DNA of 64,000 bases from Tenacibaculum soleae (GTDB lineage: Bacteria > Bacteroidota > Bacteroidia > Flavobacteriales > Flavobacteriaceae): the NCBI RefSeq assembly GCF_001693415.1, contig NZ_MAKX01000013.1, positions 124,001-188,000 on the forward strand, given 5' to 3'. Under the pieces are notes generated by a model. The model searched no databases. It was not told where the DNA came from and saw only the letters and a list, made by a program, of their open reading frames with translations. Below are positions 23,917 through 33,464 of the stretch, in pieces (the stretch's first letter is position 1; each line of letters starts with the position of its first letter). The translations under genes and the position numbers were made by a program.

Positions 23917-26601
23917 ATGATAAATAATAAAGGATATGTTGGTAACGGTACTGAATGGAAAAGTGTAAATAAAAGATTTGTTGGTGTAAATGGCGAATGG
24001 ATATCAGAAAAATATAAATTCATTGGTGTAAATGGTAGCTGGAAGCTTGTGTATATTGATGAATCAGTTAATTATGAATCTAGTTTTCGAATTAAAAACC
24101 TTGAAAGTTATAGTGCTGAACCAGAGAATTTTATATTAGTAAATGGTCAAGGTTTTCGTGATAGTCAATTTATATCACCTAAAATTGGTGGTTATTGGGA
24201 ATTAAATAAAAATGATAATGATATTTTCGAAAATTTTATAGGAGGTAAGTATGTAGGTCAACCATTAATAGGTGATGTTGTTGATGATATTAAATCAATG
24301 AAAATTGTTAATTCTGGTGATTATTTTCAACTACCTATTGATGAGAATAGGGGGTTACCAATTAATGGTTTAATTGGTAATGATGGGTTAAACGATTTTA
24401 TATTTAGCGGATGGTTTAATTACCCACAAGGAAAAACAACCCCTTTATTAAGTTTTGGTGATAATTTGAATGGTTTACAATTTGTTGTAAATAATAATGA
24501 TGAAATTGAATTAACTGTACTTAAAGGTTTAAGTACTAAAACTATAATAACAACCCCAGTAATTCCAGATATGTGGAATAAGTATATTCTTGAGCGAATT
24601 GATGGTATTGTAACTCTTTATTTGAATGATAATAGCCCATTAACAGCTGAATTAATTACATTACCATCAACTGGTGAATTAAGAGTTGGCGCAAAAATTA
24701 GTGCCTCTACTATAAATGAAATAGCACAATTATCCAACACCAGAACCAGTAATTCTTATAACCTTTCTGAAGAAAATAAGGTATTAACTAAAGTTGGTGG
24801 TGGTTGGGCAACATCAAGAAGTAATTCAGTAATGCAAAATAATGATGGAAAATATTATTTTGAGGTGGAAATAATAACATTACCAACTGGTGGAGTTGCT
24901 TGGGTGGGAGTAAGTGAAAATGTTGTTAACGTAACAACAGCAGTTGGACTCGCTGGTTGGTCGATTACTTCACACGGTAGAAAATTTAAAAAACAAAGTG
25001 GAGGTGGTTCAATTTGGGGGGGTGGTAATAAAATTTATAATGTGGGTGATATAATAGGTGTTGTTTATGATTCGAATAGTAAAATTATCACATACTATAA
25101 AAATAATGTTCTATTTGGTAATATAACATTACCAGATGAAAATATGAACCTTGAAGCAATGTTTGCTGGTACTGATGGAGTGGAAATGAAGGTTTTATTT
25201 AAGTCGAATGACTTAAATTACACCCCCCCAAATAATGCTAAAACATTACCAGATGGTGTAATATATGGTGATAAAATAATTTTATCAACACCAAATTCAG
25301 CTTTTGCAAATATTTATGCACTATCCAACCATAGTAAATTAACAGAAATTCAAAAAGATAAATTAATTAATAAACCCTCAACACAAGTAGAATTAGTAAA
25401 TATTTCTACTGAAGTGAAGCACTTAATAGGTGAAGAATGGATGTTAAAATTAGAAAATGAAAAATTAGGATTTACAGTACCCCCAAATTTTTTGATTGGT
25501 GATTACTTACTTAATTTAAAATCTGGACTTGAATTAACAAATAAATTACCACTTACAATTAAAGAAGCTGAATTATTTACTGAAATATTTGAAGATGATT
25601 TTTCAAACCATAACACAATAAATCAAAATTATTGGTTACTTAATCGACAATGGGGGGGTGCAAACGGTGGTGTTGTTGGTGAGAATGTTTTTTTGCGTGA
25701 TAATGAACTAATTCTTGTTGGTAATGGAGATAATTATACTGGTACAACACAAGGTGTTGGGCGTGATGGTAAACCTTTATTTCATACACATATAGACGAC
25801 CCTAAAGTCGGTGAACCGTGGATTAATCGTGTGGGTGGTTGCCTTGTATTTAATCGAAAAACGGGGTTTGGTTCTTATGAGATTGAAACATTAATACCTA
25901 ATAACTTAGGTGTATGTTATGCAATGTGGACTTTTTTTTATAACGAAGTATATCCAACCGACCCAAGATATAATGATTTTATAAATGAAAATCTACATCG
26001 TCAAGGTAATGATGTAGATGGTTACTATGTAACACGTAACCACGAAATAGATATAGAATTTCCATCACATTTGGACGGAGGGATTTTATCACAACCATCA
26101 TTAAGTAATATGAAGTGTAATACTTGGCGAGGAGAATTACAAAATTGGGATGTTCCACCAATTGATGTTAATTATTGGGAGGAGTATAGAGATAATTTAA
26201 CAGAAGTAGGGTTCAATATAGCCGATGGTCAATATCATAAATTAAGGTATGATTGGTATCACGACAGAGTAGAATTTTATGTAGATGATGTACTTAAAAG
26301 AATAAATGTTAATACTGAAAGAGGTGATACAATTCCAGATATTGCGGGCTATTTTACTTTTGGCGTTTGGTTTCCGTCCTCGCCATTACCAAGTAAACCT
26401 TGGTTATCAAACCCAAGTAAAGCTTGGGGTGGTGGTGTTATCGGTCAAGATGGTGGAATGAAAGCAAATTTTGACCAAGTAGAAATGAAGGTAAAAAAAT
26501 TCAAATACACACCCTTTATTGATGAAATAAATAATCATCAAAGAGTTAATTCCGAAACTTATCCTTTTGGTGGTTATAGAGTAAAAAAAATAATTAATTG
26601 A
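23917..26601 (+). CDS. Virion-associated GH16-like polysaccharide hydrolase with lectin-like domains
   Basis: 894 aa, the largest product of the prophage. Order: N-terminal short repeats (EWKSVNKRFVGVNGEW, then FIGVNGSWKL; residues 1-45); a LamG/concanavalin-like domain (about 150-275; FSGWFNYPQGKTTPLLSFGD); a SPRY-like domain (about 290-430; WVGVSENVV, YNVGDIIGVVYD); and a GH16 domain (about 550-880). The GH16 signature ExDxE is visible as HEIDIEF with Glu710, Asp712 and Glu714. GH16 enzymes cleave beta-1,3/1,4 glucans and galactans, such as laminarin or agar. I infer a tail or capsid depolymerase acting on host capsule or algal polysaccharide. Confidence 0.75.
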   Translation: MINNKGYVGNGTEWKSVNKRFVGVNGEWISEKYKFIGVNGSWKLVYIDESVNYESSFRIKNLESYSAEPENFILVNGQGFRDSQFISPKIGGYWELNKNDNDIFENFIGGKYVGQPLIGDVVDDIKSMKIVNSGDYFQLPIDENRGLPINGLIGNDGLNDFIFSGWFNYPQGKTTPLLSFGDNLNGLQFVVNNNDEIELTVLKGLSTKTIITTPVIPDMWNKYILERIDGIVTLYLNDNSPLTAELITLPSTGELRVGAKISASTINEIAQLSNTRTSNSYNLSEENKVLTKVGGGWATSRSNSVMQNNDGKYYFEVEIITLPTGGVAWVGVSENVVNVTTAVGLAGWSITSHGRKFKKQSGGGSIWGGGNKIYNVGDIIGVVYDSNSKIITYYKNNVLFGNITLPDENMNLEAMFAGTDGVEMKVLFKSNDLNYTPPNNAKTLPDGVIYGDKIILSTPNSAFANIYALSNHSKLTEIQKDKLINKPSTQVELVNISTEVKHLIGEEWMLKLENEKLGFTVPPNFLIGDYLLNLKSGLELTNKLPLTIKEAELFTEIFEDDFSNHNTINQNYWLLNRQWGGANGGVVGENVFLRDNELILVGNGDNYTGTTQGVGRDGKPLFHTHIDDPKVGEPWINRVGGCLVFNRKTGFGSYEIETLIPNNLGVCYAMWTFFYNEVYPTDPRYNDFINENLHRQGNDVDGYYVTRNHEIDIEFPSHLDGGILSQPSLSNMKCNTWRGELQNWDVPPIDVNYWEEYRDNLTEVGFNIADGQYHKLRYDWYHDRVEFYVDDVLKRINVNTERGDTIPDIAGYFTFGVWFPSSPLPSKPWLSNPSKAWGGGVIGQDGGMKANFDQVEMKVKKFKYTPFIDEINNHQRVNSETYPFGGYRVKKIIN

Positions 26602-27083
26602 TTATTTCACAAAGAGGTTTAAACCTAATAAAAAAACACGAAGGATTCCGAAATAACCCTTATTTATGTCCTTCTGGTATTCCAACAATTGGTTATGGTA
26701 ATACCTATTATAATGACAGTACCAAGGTCAAATTAACTGATACACCAATTACATTAAAAGAAGCTGAAACATTACTTAAAAGTGTTGTAAATCAGTTTGA
26801 AAAAGGTGTATCAAATCTTATTAAAGTTGAATTAAATCAAAATCAATTTGATGCACTTGTATCATTTTCATATAACGTTGGTTTGGGTGCATTCGCTTCA
26901 TCAACTTTATTAAAAAGAATAAATAATAATCCATTTGATGAAGATATTAAATATCAGTTTAGAAGATGGAATAAAAGCGGTGGTAAGGTCTTAAAAGGAC
27001 TTAAAAAAAGACGTAATGAAGAATCATATTTATACTTCACACCACCAATTAATATTGAAGAAAAAGATGAGTTACAAACATAA
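26598..27083 (+). CDS. Phage lysozyme (GH24 endolysin) with Glu-Cys-Thr triad
   Basis: 161 aa, TTG start overlapping the previous stop by 4 bp. The T4/lambdoid lysozyme motif is clear: Glu15 (KKHEGFR), Cys24 (PYLCPSG) and Thr30 (PTIGYGNT) with the E-8-C-5-T spacing. Cys in place of the classical Asp also occurs in some lambdoid endolysins. It cleaves the beta-1,4 bond of peptidoglycan. There is no signal peptide, so release needs a holin. It lies unusually in the middle of the morphogenesis genes. Confidence 0.93.
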   Translation: MIISQRGLNLIKKHEGFRNNPYLCPSGIPTIGYGNTYYNDSTKVKLTDTPITLKEAETLLKSVVNQFEKGVSNLIKVELNQNQFDALVSFSYNVGLGAFASSTLLKRINNNPFDEDIKYQFRRWNKSGGKVLKGLKKRRNEESYLYFTPPINIEEKDELQT

Positions 27084-27582
27084 ATTACCAAAATTTCTTG
27101 AAAAAATGAAAGAAGTTCTTCAAGATGAACGTAGTGTAATATTAACAGATGCAGAACTATTAATTGCGGTTAATCATAGACTTGAACCAAAAGACCGTGT
27201 TTCATTTACAACTTTCAAATATTGGAAATCACCAACTCAAAATATCAGAAGCCCAGAAGTACAAAATCTTGAAGAAGGTGTTGCTGAAGATTTTAGGCAA
27301 CAATTAGCATTTGCGAGGGTTGAACAAAAAATGAACCTAACGGGTACAATGCTTGATGCAAATAGCAAAAATCAATGGGGTTCATCTTGGATTTTAGAAC
27401 GAAAATTTGAAGATTTAAAATTGAAGCAACAACTTGAATTACCAACGGCAAATATTATTCAAATAAGTGCCACAAATGACGAACACAAGGATATTATTAA
27501 TAATATTCTTGAAGGTAAAACAATCGAACTGGAAACACCAAAAGATTATGAAATAATAAAAGATGAAGATGATGTTAATTAG
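27067..27582 (+). CDS. Terminase small subunit candidate
   Basis: 171 aa from the ATG at 27067 (MSYKHKLPKFLEKMKEV); an in-frame ATG 17 codons upstream lies well inside the lysozyme gene and is less likely. The first half has a helix-turn-helix-like DNA-binding pattern (TDAELLIAVNHRLEPKDRVSFTTFKYWK), the second half is helical with an acidic tail, as in TerS oligomers. It directly precedes TerL with a 1-bp overlap, the standard TerS place. Confidence 0.75.
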   Translation: MSYKHKLPKFLEKMKEVLQDERSVILTDAELLIAVNHRLEPKDRVSFTTFKYWKSPTQNIRSPEVQNLEEGVAEDFRQQLAFARVEQKMNLTGTMLDANSKNQWGSSWILERKFEDLKLKQQLELPTANIIQISATNDEHKDIINNILEGKTIELETPKDYEIIKDEDDVN

Positions 27583-28769
27583 TGAACAATTACAAGACAA
27601 CAACCGCATTCAAATTAATTGCAACACTTAAAAAAGAAATACGAATTATTCAAGGTGGTAAAGGTTCATCAAAAACCATTTCAATCTTACAATTATTCAT
27701 TTTTCTTGCAATGTCAAAGCAGAAAAATCTGATTCTTTCAATTGTTGCTGAATCATTACCAAATCTTAAATCTGGTGCATTAAGAGATTTTGAAAAGATT
27801 CTTAAAGATATGGGTGTTTATTCAAAGTTCAAGATAAACGCAACAGATAGGACTTTTAAATATGGAACAAATACAATTGAATTTTTTTCAGTTGATGGTG
27901 AATCATCAAGACTTGGTTCAAGACGTACACACTTATATATAAATGAAGCTGATGCAATAAAATTTGAAACGTTTCTTGAATTACAAGGACGTACAAGTGT
28001 ATTTACAATATTAGATTACAACCCAAGAAGACGTTTTTGGGCGCATTCCGAATTAATAGGGCAAGAACACGTTGATTATCTTCAACTTAATTACACACAT
28101 AACGAATATATACCAGATAATGAATTACAGTCTATTTTATGGTATAAAAAGAAAGCTGAAGAAACTGGAAGCCCTTACTGGATAAATAAATATAAAGTAC
28201 TTGGTCTTGGTGAATTAGGTATTGCGGATGGTCTTATTTTTGATAATTGGAGTGAATTAGATGAATTACCAGAAGGTGCAAAATATCTTGGTGCTGGTCT
28301 TGATTTTGGTTACTCAAATGATGAAACTGCATTAACAAAAATTTATCGATTTGGTGAACAAATAATACTGGTTGAAAGTCTTTACAAAAAAGGACTTCTT
28401 AATTCACAAATTGCAAGGTATATACTAAACGATGATGAATTATCAAGTGGTATTATTATTTGCGATAGTTCAGAACCAAAAACAATTGCAGAATTACGTA
28501 CATATAACATTCCAATTATGGGTGTAAAAAAAACAAGGGGTTCAATACTTTCTGGTATTGCGATAATGCAAGAATATAATCTTCTGGTAATTGGTGAAAA
28601 TCTGATTGAAGAATTTTCAAATTATACATATCAAAAAAATAGAAGTGGTGAATCTTTAGGTGTGCCAATTGATGATTATAATCACGGAATTGATGGAGTA
28701 CGTTACTTTTTTATGGAACGATTAAGTAAGACTTCAAATAATGGTTGCACGTTAAAATGGGTTAGATAA
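27582..28769 (+). CDS. terL: Terminase large subunit
   Basis: 395 aa, GTG start. ATPase: Walker A GGKGSSKT (25-32) and Walker B-like LYINEADAI (about 115-125) with catalytic Glu. The nuclease domain carries the first acidic residue in GLDFGYSNDET, a second in IICDSSEPK and a late D-x-x-x-H-x-x-D (DDYNHGIDGVRYFF), the RNase H-like metal site. It packages DNA through the portal. Its position downstream of capsid and portal is atypical. All catalytic motifs are present, so packaging should be functional. Confidence 0.95.
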   Translation: MNNYKTTTAFKLIATLKKEIRIIQGGKGSSKTISILQLFIFLAMSKQKNLILSIVAESLPNLKSGALRDFEKILKDMGVYSKFKINATDRTFKYGTNTIEFFSVDGESSRLGSRRTHLYINEADAIKFETFLELQGRTSVFTILDYNPRRRFWAHSELIGQEHVDYLQLNYTHNEYIPDNELQSILWYKKKAEETGSPYWINKYKVLGLGELGIADGLIFDNWSELDELPEGAKYLGAGLDFGYSNDETALTKIYRFGEQIILVESLYKKGLLNSQIARYILNDDELSSGIIICDSSEPKTIAELRTYNIPIMGVKKTRGSILSGIAIMQEYNLLVIGENLIEEFSNYTYQKNRSGESLGVPIDDYNHGIDGVRYFFMERLSKTSNNGCTLKWVR

Positions 28770-29314
28770 TGGAGCAAATAACGAATTTTAAATTAAAGGA
28801 ATTTTACAAGCAACCAATTGAATTAATTGAAGATTATGTAAATATTTTAAAAAATCTTGAACCACAACAAACCAAGAACCAAGTAATTCATTTAAAACTT
28901 AAAGATGTTGAATTTATTAAACAAAATCTAACAAGTGAAAATGATGGTGATTTAATAAGTATAATTTCAATGGTTCAAGGTATCAAAAATAGTGAGGTCT
29001 TACACCTAGACGTTATACAAGTTTTTTCTTTAATAAATTCAATTAAAGAACAAATTCAAAAAATAAATAGAGCTGAATTATCATCATTATCAGTTGATAA
29101 TACCAACATAAAATGGGAATCAGTTAACGGTTCAGAACGCATTGCAAAATTTGGTATTTACAATACTATTGACAATTTAGCGAAAGGTGATATTCTTAAA
29201 TGGAATGCAATTTTTGAATTACCATATTCAGATGTATTTATGAAATTATTGATGGATAAAACAAATAATGATTTGCAAAAAGAAATGGAGCAAATAAAGA
29301 GCATTAACAATTAA
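28769..29314 (+). CDS. Phage morphogenesis protein, unknown (tail region)
   Basis: 181 aa, overlapping the TerL stop by one codon's worth of bases. It is helical with a WESVNGSERIAKFGIYNTIDNLAKGD segment. Length and place between terminase and tail completion genes fit a tail assembly or chaperone protein, but no motif was recognised. Confidence 0.55.
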   Translation: MEQITNFKLKEFYKQPIELIEDYVNILKNLEPQQTKNQVIHLKLKDVEFIKQNLTSENDGDLISIISMVQGIKNSEVLHLDVIQVFSLINSIKEQIQKINRAELSSLSVDNTNIKWESVNGSERIAKFGIYNTIDNLAKGDILKWNAIFELPYSDVFMKLLMDKTNNDLQKEMEQIKSINN

Positions 29315-29320
29315 AAAAGA

Positions 29321-29728
29321 ATGTATGAAATATTAAAATATATAGCAGATTATAATAACTGGATTTTTGAATATGCACGTAAAGATTTTCACAATTTATA
29401 TAACGAAGCTGAACAAAAAAACACACCACACTTATTTGTTGACCCTATTCAAATAACTGAAGGATTTGATGAATATAATAATGTAATTAGTACAAATTAT
29501 TCTGGTTCTTTTATGTTGCTTTTATCATCAAATATTGATGAAGAAGATTATAATTATAGATACCAAAGCTACATAAAACCAATCATTGAAGATTCACTTA
29601 AATTAATTAAAGAAGGTATTAAATGTGATGGTGAAAATTTAATTAACAACTGGCGAATAATAGAAGTAATTAACGCCTTTGATTATAATTTTGATGGTGT
29701 TATAATAACCTATTCAATTGATGGATAA
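29321..29728 (+). CDS. Tail terminator/completion candidate
   Basis: 135 aa, alpha/beta by eye (FSGSFMLLLSSNIDEEDYNYRYQ, NNWRIIEVINAFDYNFDGVIITYSIDG). The strand-helix layout, size and neighbours resemble tail terminator (gpU-like) or tail completion proteins. It overlaps the next gene by 8 bp. Assignment is by position. Confidence 0.45.
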   Translation: MYEILKYIADYNNWIFEYARKDFHNLYNEAEQKNTPHLFVDPIQITEGFDEYNNVISTNYSGSFMLLLSSNIDEEDYNYRYQSYIKPIIEDSLKLIKEGIKCDGENLINNWRIIEVINAFDYNFDGVIITYSIDG

Positions 29729-30182
29729 TATAAACCAACAAGATATAATTAAGAGCGAAATAGAAGCCCTAATTGCTGATATTATAAAGGTTTATGAAGC
29801 AAGTGGTAAAAAAGTAAGTGGTGAATTTAAGAAGGGTTTAAAAGCTATATATGAAGAAGATAAAGCAATTATTCAAGGTTATACATATTTAGCTGGTAGG
29901 CGTGCTGGTAAAATGCCGCCAATAGAAAATATTAAAAGATGGATTGAACAAAAAGGTATTCAACCATTCGAAAAAAGTATGACTACTTCAAGTCTTGCTT
30001 GGGCAATTGCAAAGAATATTGCAAAAAAGGGTACAAATTCAAACTATCATTTAAAGATATATGAGCAAGTTATAACACCAGAAAGAATTGATAAAATTAT
30101 TAAAAAAGTATCACAATTTAATGTGAATAATTTTCTTGATGAGGTTTCAATTGAATTACAATTATTAGAAAAAAATATTTAA
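29721..30182 (+). CDS. HK97 gp10-like tail completion candidate
   Basis: 153 aa from the ATG at 29721; a TTG one codon upstream is in frame. The segments YLAGRRAGKMPPIENIKRWIE and SLAWAIAKNIAKKGTN are the kind of conserved basic helices seen in tail completion (gp10-like) proteins of Bacteroidota phages. It probably joins head and tail. The large tail genes follow. Confidence 0.55.
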   Translation: MDNINQQDIIKSEIEALIADIIKVYEASGKKVSGEFKKGLKAIYEEDKAIIQGYTYLAGRRAGKMPPIENIKRWIEQKGIQPFEKSMTTSSLAWAIAKNIAKKGTNSNYHLKIYEQVITPERIDKIIKKVSQFNVNNFLDEVSIELQLLEKNI

Positions 30183-30188
30183 AAAAAA

Positions 30189-31295
30189 ATGGCAATTACA
30201 ATACAAAAAGAACCGCTTGGGATATACCCAGCCTATAATGATTCATTTGTACAATTTACATCTTCATTAACTGGAACAACTGAAGCAATAATTGAAATTG
30301 AAGGTATTAATACTAAACCCTTTTTAATTTATCCAAACTTAAATGGGCGTTTCATTTTCAACTTAAAAGAACTTGTGAAAAGTAGATTCAACACAAACGG
30401 ATTTAACGACCCCTTTACATCATATCCTTCAGAATGGGGTGAAAGTGTTGAAGGTTCTTATTTAACGCAAAGTATTAATATTACAGATTATGGTGTTGGT
30501 GTTACTGGTACAACCATTTCAAGAAATTATGAATTTTTTAAATCAGTAAAACAAATTGATGAGGTTGTATATAATAACAATTGTCAAATATTAAATCATT
30601 CAGAAAATGGTGTTGATTACAACCTAACATATTTTGAAGGTTTTCCATTTTCAGTTGATTTACAGCGTATAAATAAATATAATACTGTTAAAATTAAAAA
30701 TCTTAATAATGAATTTTTAAGTAATGCTTTATCTTCTTTAAGTACCGATTCATTCCGTTTATATATTGATAAAGGTACATCAAATTGGAGTACATCAAAC
30801 TTTTTACCACTTAGTGATAATTTAAATAGACTTGAAATTTACGAAAACAATACTTTCAAGACCAATTTAAATTTAAAAAAAGTACCAGCAAAGTGTGGCG
30901 TTTACATCAAATGGTTTAATAATGATGGTGGGTATTCTTATTGGCTTTTTGATGAATTTTATAAAACAACTACCAAGGCTAAAAAATTAAAATCAGTTAA
31001 TACAAATTCATTTAATAATGTGAATGATGGTCTTGTTGCACCAACAACATTAATAGGTAAAGAAGTTGGTGAAACAATTAAAGTTAAATCAACAATTGAT
31101 AAAAATGAAGCTGAATTATTATCAAGTCTTATAGCATCACCAAGCGTACAAATGTACACATCACAAAGACCATATATCAATGGTAAATGGGTTAATGTAA
31201 CAATCAATGATACATATACGATAAGTAATAAAAGGGCTTTAAATCAAGCGAAATTCACAATAGAATTACCTAACAAAATAACAGCAAGATTATAA
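30189..31295 (+). CDS. Tail/baseplate structural protein
   Basis: 368 aa, strongly beta-rich with an N-terminal beta-sandwich-like region (SFVQFTSSLTGTTEAIIEIEG) and GGYSYWLFDEFYKTTTKAKKL. No signal peptide. It lies between tail completion and the 707-aa tail protein, so a distal tail or baseplate role is likely. No family named with certainty. Confidence 0.55.
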   Translation: MAITIQKEPLGIYPAYNDSFVQFTSSLTGTTEAIIEIEGINTKPFLIYPNLNGRFIFNLKELVKSRFNTNGFNDPFTSYPSEWGESVEGSYLTQSINITDYGVGVTGTTISRNYEFFKSVKQIDEVVYNNNCQILNHSENGVDYNLTYFEGFPFSVDLQRINKYNTVKIKNLNNEFLSNALSSLSTDSFRLYIDKGTSNWSTSNFLPLSDNLNRLEIYENNTFKTNLNLKKVPAKCGVYIKWFNNDGGYSYWLFDEFYKTTTKAKKLKSVNTNSFNNVNDGLVAPTTLIGKEVGETIKVKSTIDKNEAELLSSLIASPSVQMYTSQRPYINGKWVNVTINDTYTISNKRALNQAKFTIELPNKITARL

Positions 31296-31303
31296 AAAAT
31301 TGA

Positions 31304-33427
31304 ATGAATAGAATAGTAGTAAATGGTGAAGATTTAAAATTATATCCAAAGGAATCAATAAATCTAAATCTTCAAGTAAATGATATAAGTGATATTTCAA
31401 CAAGAAATTCAACTTATTCAAATACATTACAAATTCCAAGATGTTCAACAAATGATAAAATATTTGAATTTCTTGGTGTGTTGGGTAATACGTCACGTTC
31501 ACCCTATAAAAAAATTAAATGTAAATACCTTGTTAATAATGTACCACTTATTTCAAATGGATATTTACAAATAACAAAAACAACTGATACTGATTATTCA
31601 ATTGTTTTATTTGATGGTATTATTGATTTAGCTGAAAAAATTAAAGATGCAAGTATTAGTGATTTAGGTGTTGCAACATTTTATTCACATCAAAGAAATG
31701 AAACAACGATTTTAAATAGTCTTGATAATACTTCTGGTTATGTTTATGCGTTCCAAAATAACATTGAAAATGTTATAACACCACATTGGTTACATTCACG
31801 CCACACAGTTAATAAAATGTATCCAGTTTTTTTTGTTAAGACAATTCTTATTGCAATACTTGAAGAAGCTGGATATAAATATAAAGGTGAATTATTCGAT
31901 AATGAAGATTTAAGTGGTGAAGTGTTTAGTATGTCAAATGGTATTGAAGATTCATTTATGGATTTTAGAAAAGTTTTTCCTAAAATTAAACAATCATCAT
32001 TTTTAAAAGATGTATTAAATAGGTACGGACAAATTATAAAATTAGAAGGTGATACAATTAATTTTATTTCAATGGATTCATTACTTGTTGGTGAATATGG
32101 TTATTCAGATTTAACAGATAAATTTATTGAAATTAATGAAGAAAAATATAACCTAAATTATGGACAATCAAATAAATTTACATTCAATTATTCGGATAAA
32201 TTTAATACAAATGGTGATGGTTATTTGTATGTACAAAATGATACATTACCACCAACTAAAATAACTTATACAAGTATTTTTGATTATAATACAAGCACAT
32301 CAAAATATGAAAATGAAAATGCGCCAGTACCAGAGAATGTACCAGTACTATATAATATACCATTAATTGAAGTTAAAACTGAAACAATTGATGAAAATGA
32401 AGTTGAAGTTATTAAATCAAAGAGTTTTAATTCTAGTCTTTTCAAAATTATAAAGACTGGTAATAATTTTGAAATTGGTGATGGTATATTAAGCGGTTAT
32501 AGGGTTATAAATTCACAAGAAACAATACTTTCAAAAGAGTTTACAAATTGGGAATATTACCTAAATAAAAATTACACCAGAATACAACACATATTAAATA
32601 ATTTTAAAACCATAAATGTATCACTTAAATTAAATGAAATCGATATTTACAACCTCGACTTCTTCAACTTATATTTTTTACAACAAACTGGTAAATATTA
32701 TTTTTTGAATAAAGTTCAAACTAATAATCAAATCAGTAAAGTTGAATTAACTGAAGTTAACGGTGCATTGATTAATAATCAAGTTATTCAACCACCAACA
32801 ACGTTATCCATTAATATTACAAATGTAGTAGTAACACAACCAACACCAGATTATTCAATTGCTGGTATCAATGTTCAATATAATTTTGGTGGTTATACAC
32901 CAGAATCAGCAAGAATTATATTTACGCAATTGGATGGTGAAAATGGTGAACCAACTGGTTATTCAAAAACTTTATCACTTGATGTTAATAATAATTCACA
33001 TAATGAATTAATTAGTACAAATAATTGTGGTTGGTATCAAATACAAATTATTGAAAATGATAATAATATTGAAAGTAATATTGTACAAACATATATTCAA
33101 TGTGATGTTTCAACAGTTGAAACACCTTCAATTGATGTAATGTTATTAGATATCGAAGATATCGATGCTAACGGTGCTGCTATTGGGTTTAAATATCGAT
33201 TTAATCATTTTACACCAACAACTGCAACTGCAAGTATAAGAGCGTATAATTTTAATACTGGTGCATTTGGTGAAACGGTTAATATTAACCTAACTAATCT
33301 ACAAAGTGATACGATACATAAAGTTGATAATATTACCAGACCAAACACAAATGTATTCTATATATATCATCAAGTTACAATTGTAACTGATACACTTACA
33401 AGTACGTCAATTGTGTATTTATTATAA
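31304..33427 (+). CDS. Large tail tip / baseplate protein
   Basis: 707 aa. The N-terminus (VNGEDLKLYPKESINLNLQVN, STRNSTYSNTLQIPRC) is a pattern common in Bacteroidota phage tail proteins. The middle is mixed, with a KDVLNRYGQIIKLEG segment. The C-terminal 180 residues are fibronectin-III/Ig-like beta domains (YNFGGYTPESARIIFTQLDG), which often bind sugars. It probably belongs to the tail tip or baseplate and is followed by the tape measure gene. Confidence 0.6.
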   Translation: MNRIVVNGEDLKLYPKESINLNLQVNDISDISTRNSTYSNTLQIPRCSTNDKIFEFLGVLGNTSRSPYKKIKCKYLVNNVPLISNGYLQITKTTDTDYSIVLFDGIIDLAEKIKDASISDLGVATFYSHQRNETTILNSLDNTSGYVYAFQNNIENVITPHWLHSRHTVNKMYPVFFVKTILIAILEEAGYKYKGELFDNEDLSGEVFSMSNGIEDSFMDFRKVFPKIKQSSFLKDVLNRYGQIIKLEGDTINFISMDSLLVGEYGYSDLTDKFIEINEEKYNLNYGQSNKFTFNYSDKFNTNGDGYLYVQNDTLPPTKITYTSIFDYNTSTSKYENENAPVPENVPVLYNIPLIEVKTETIDENEVEVIKSKSFNSSLFKIIKTGNNFEIGDGILSGYRVINSQETILSKEFTNWEYYLNKNYTRIQHILNNFKTINVSLKLNEIDIYNLDFFNLYFLQQTGKYYFLNKVQTNNQISKVELTEVNGALINNQVIQPPTTLSINITNVVVTQPTPDYSIAGINVQYNFGGYTPESARIIFTQLDGENGEPTGYSKTLSLDVNNNSHNELISTNNCGWYQIQIIENDNNIESNIVQTYIQCDVSTVETPSIDVMLLDIEDIDANGAAIGFKYRFNHFTPTTATASIRAYNFNTGAFGETVNINLTNLQSDTIHKVDNITRPNTNVFYIYHQVTIVTDTLTSTSIVYLL

Positions 33428-33464
33428 TACACTCAAATAACAAAAGCCCCTTATATAATTATGA

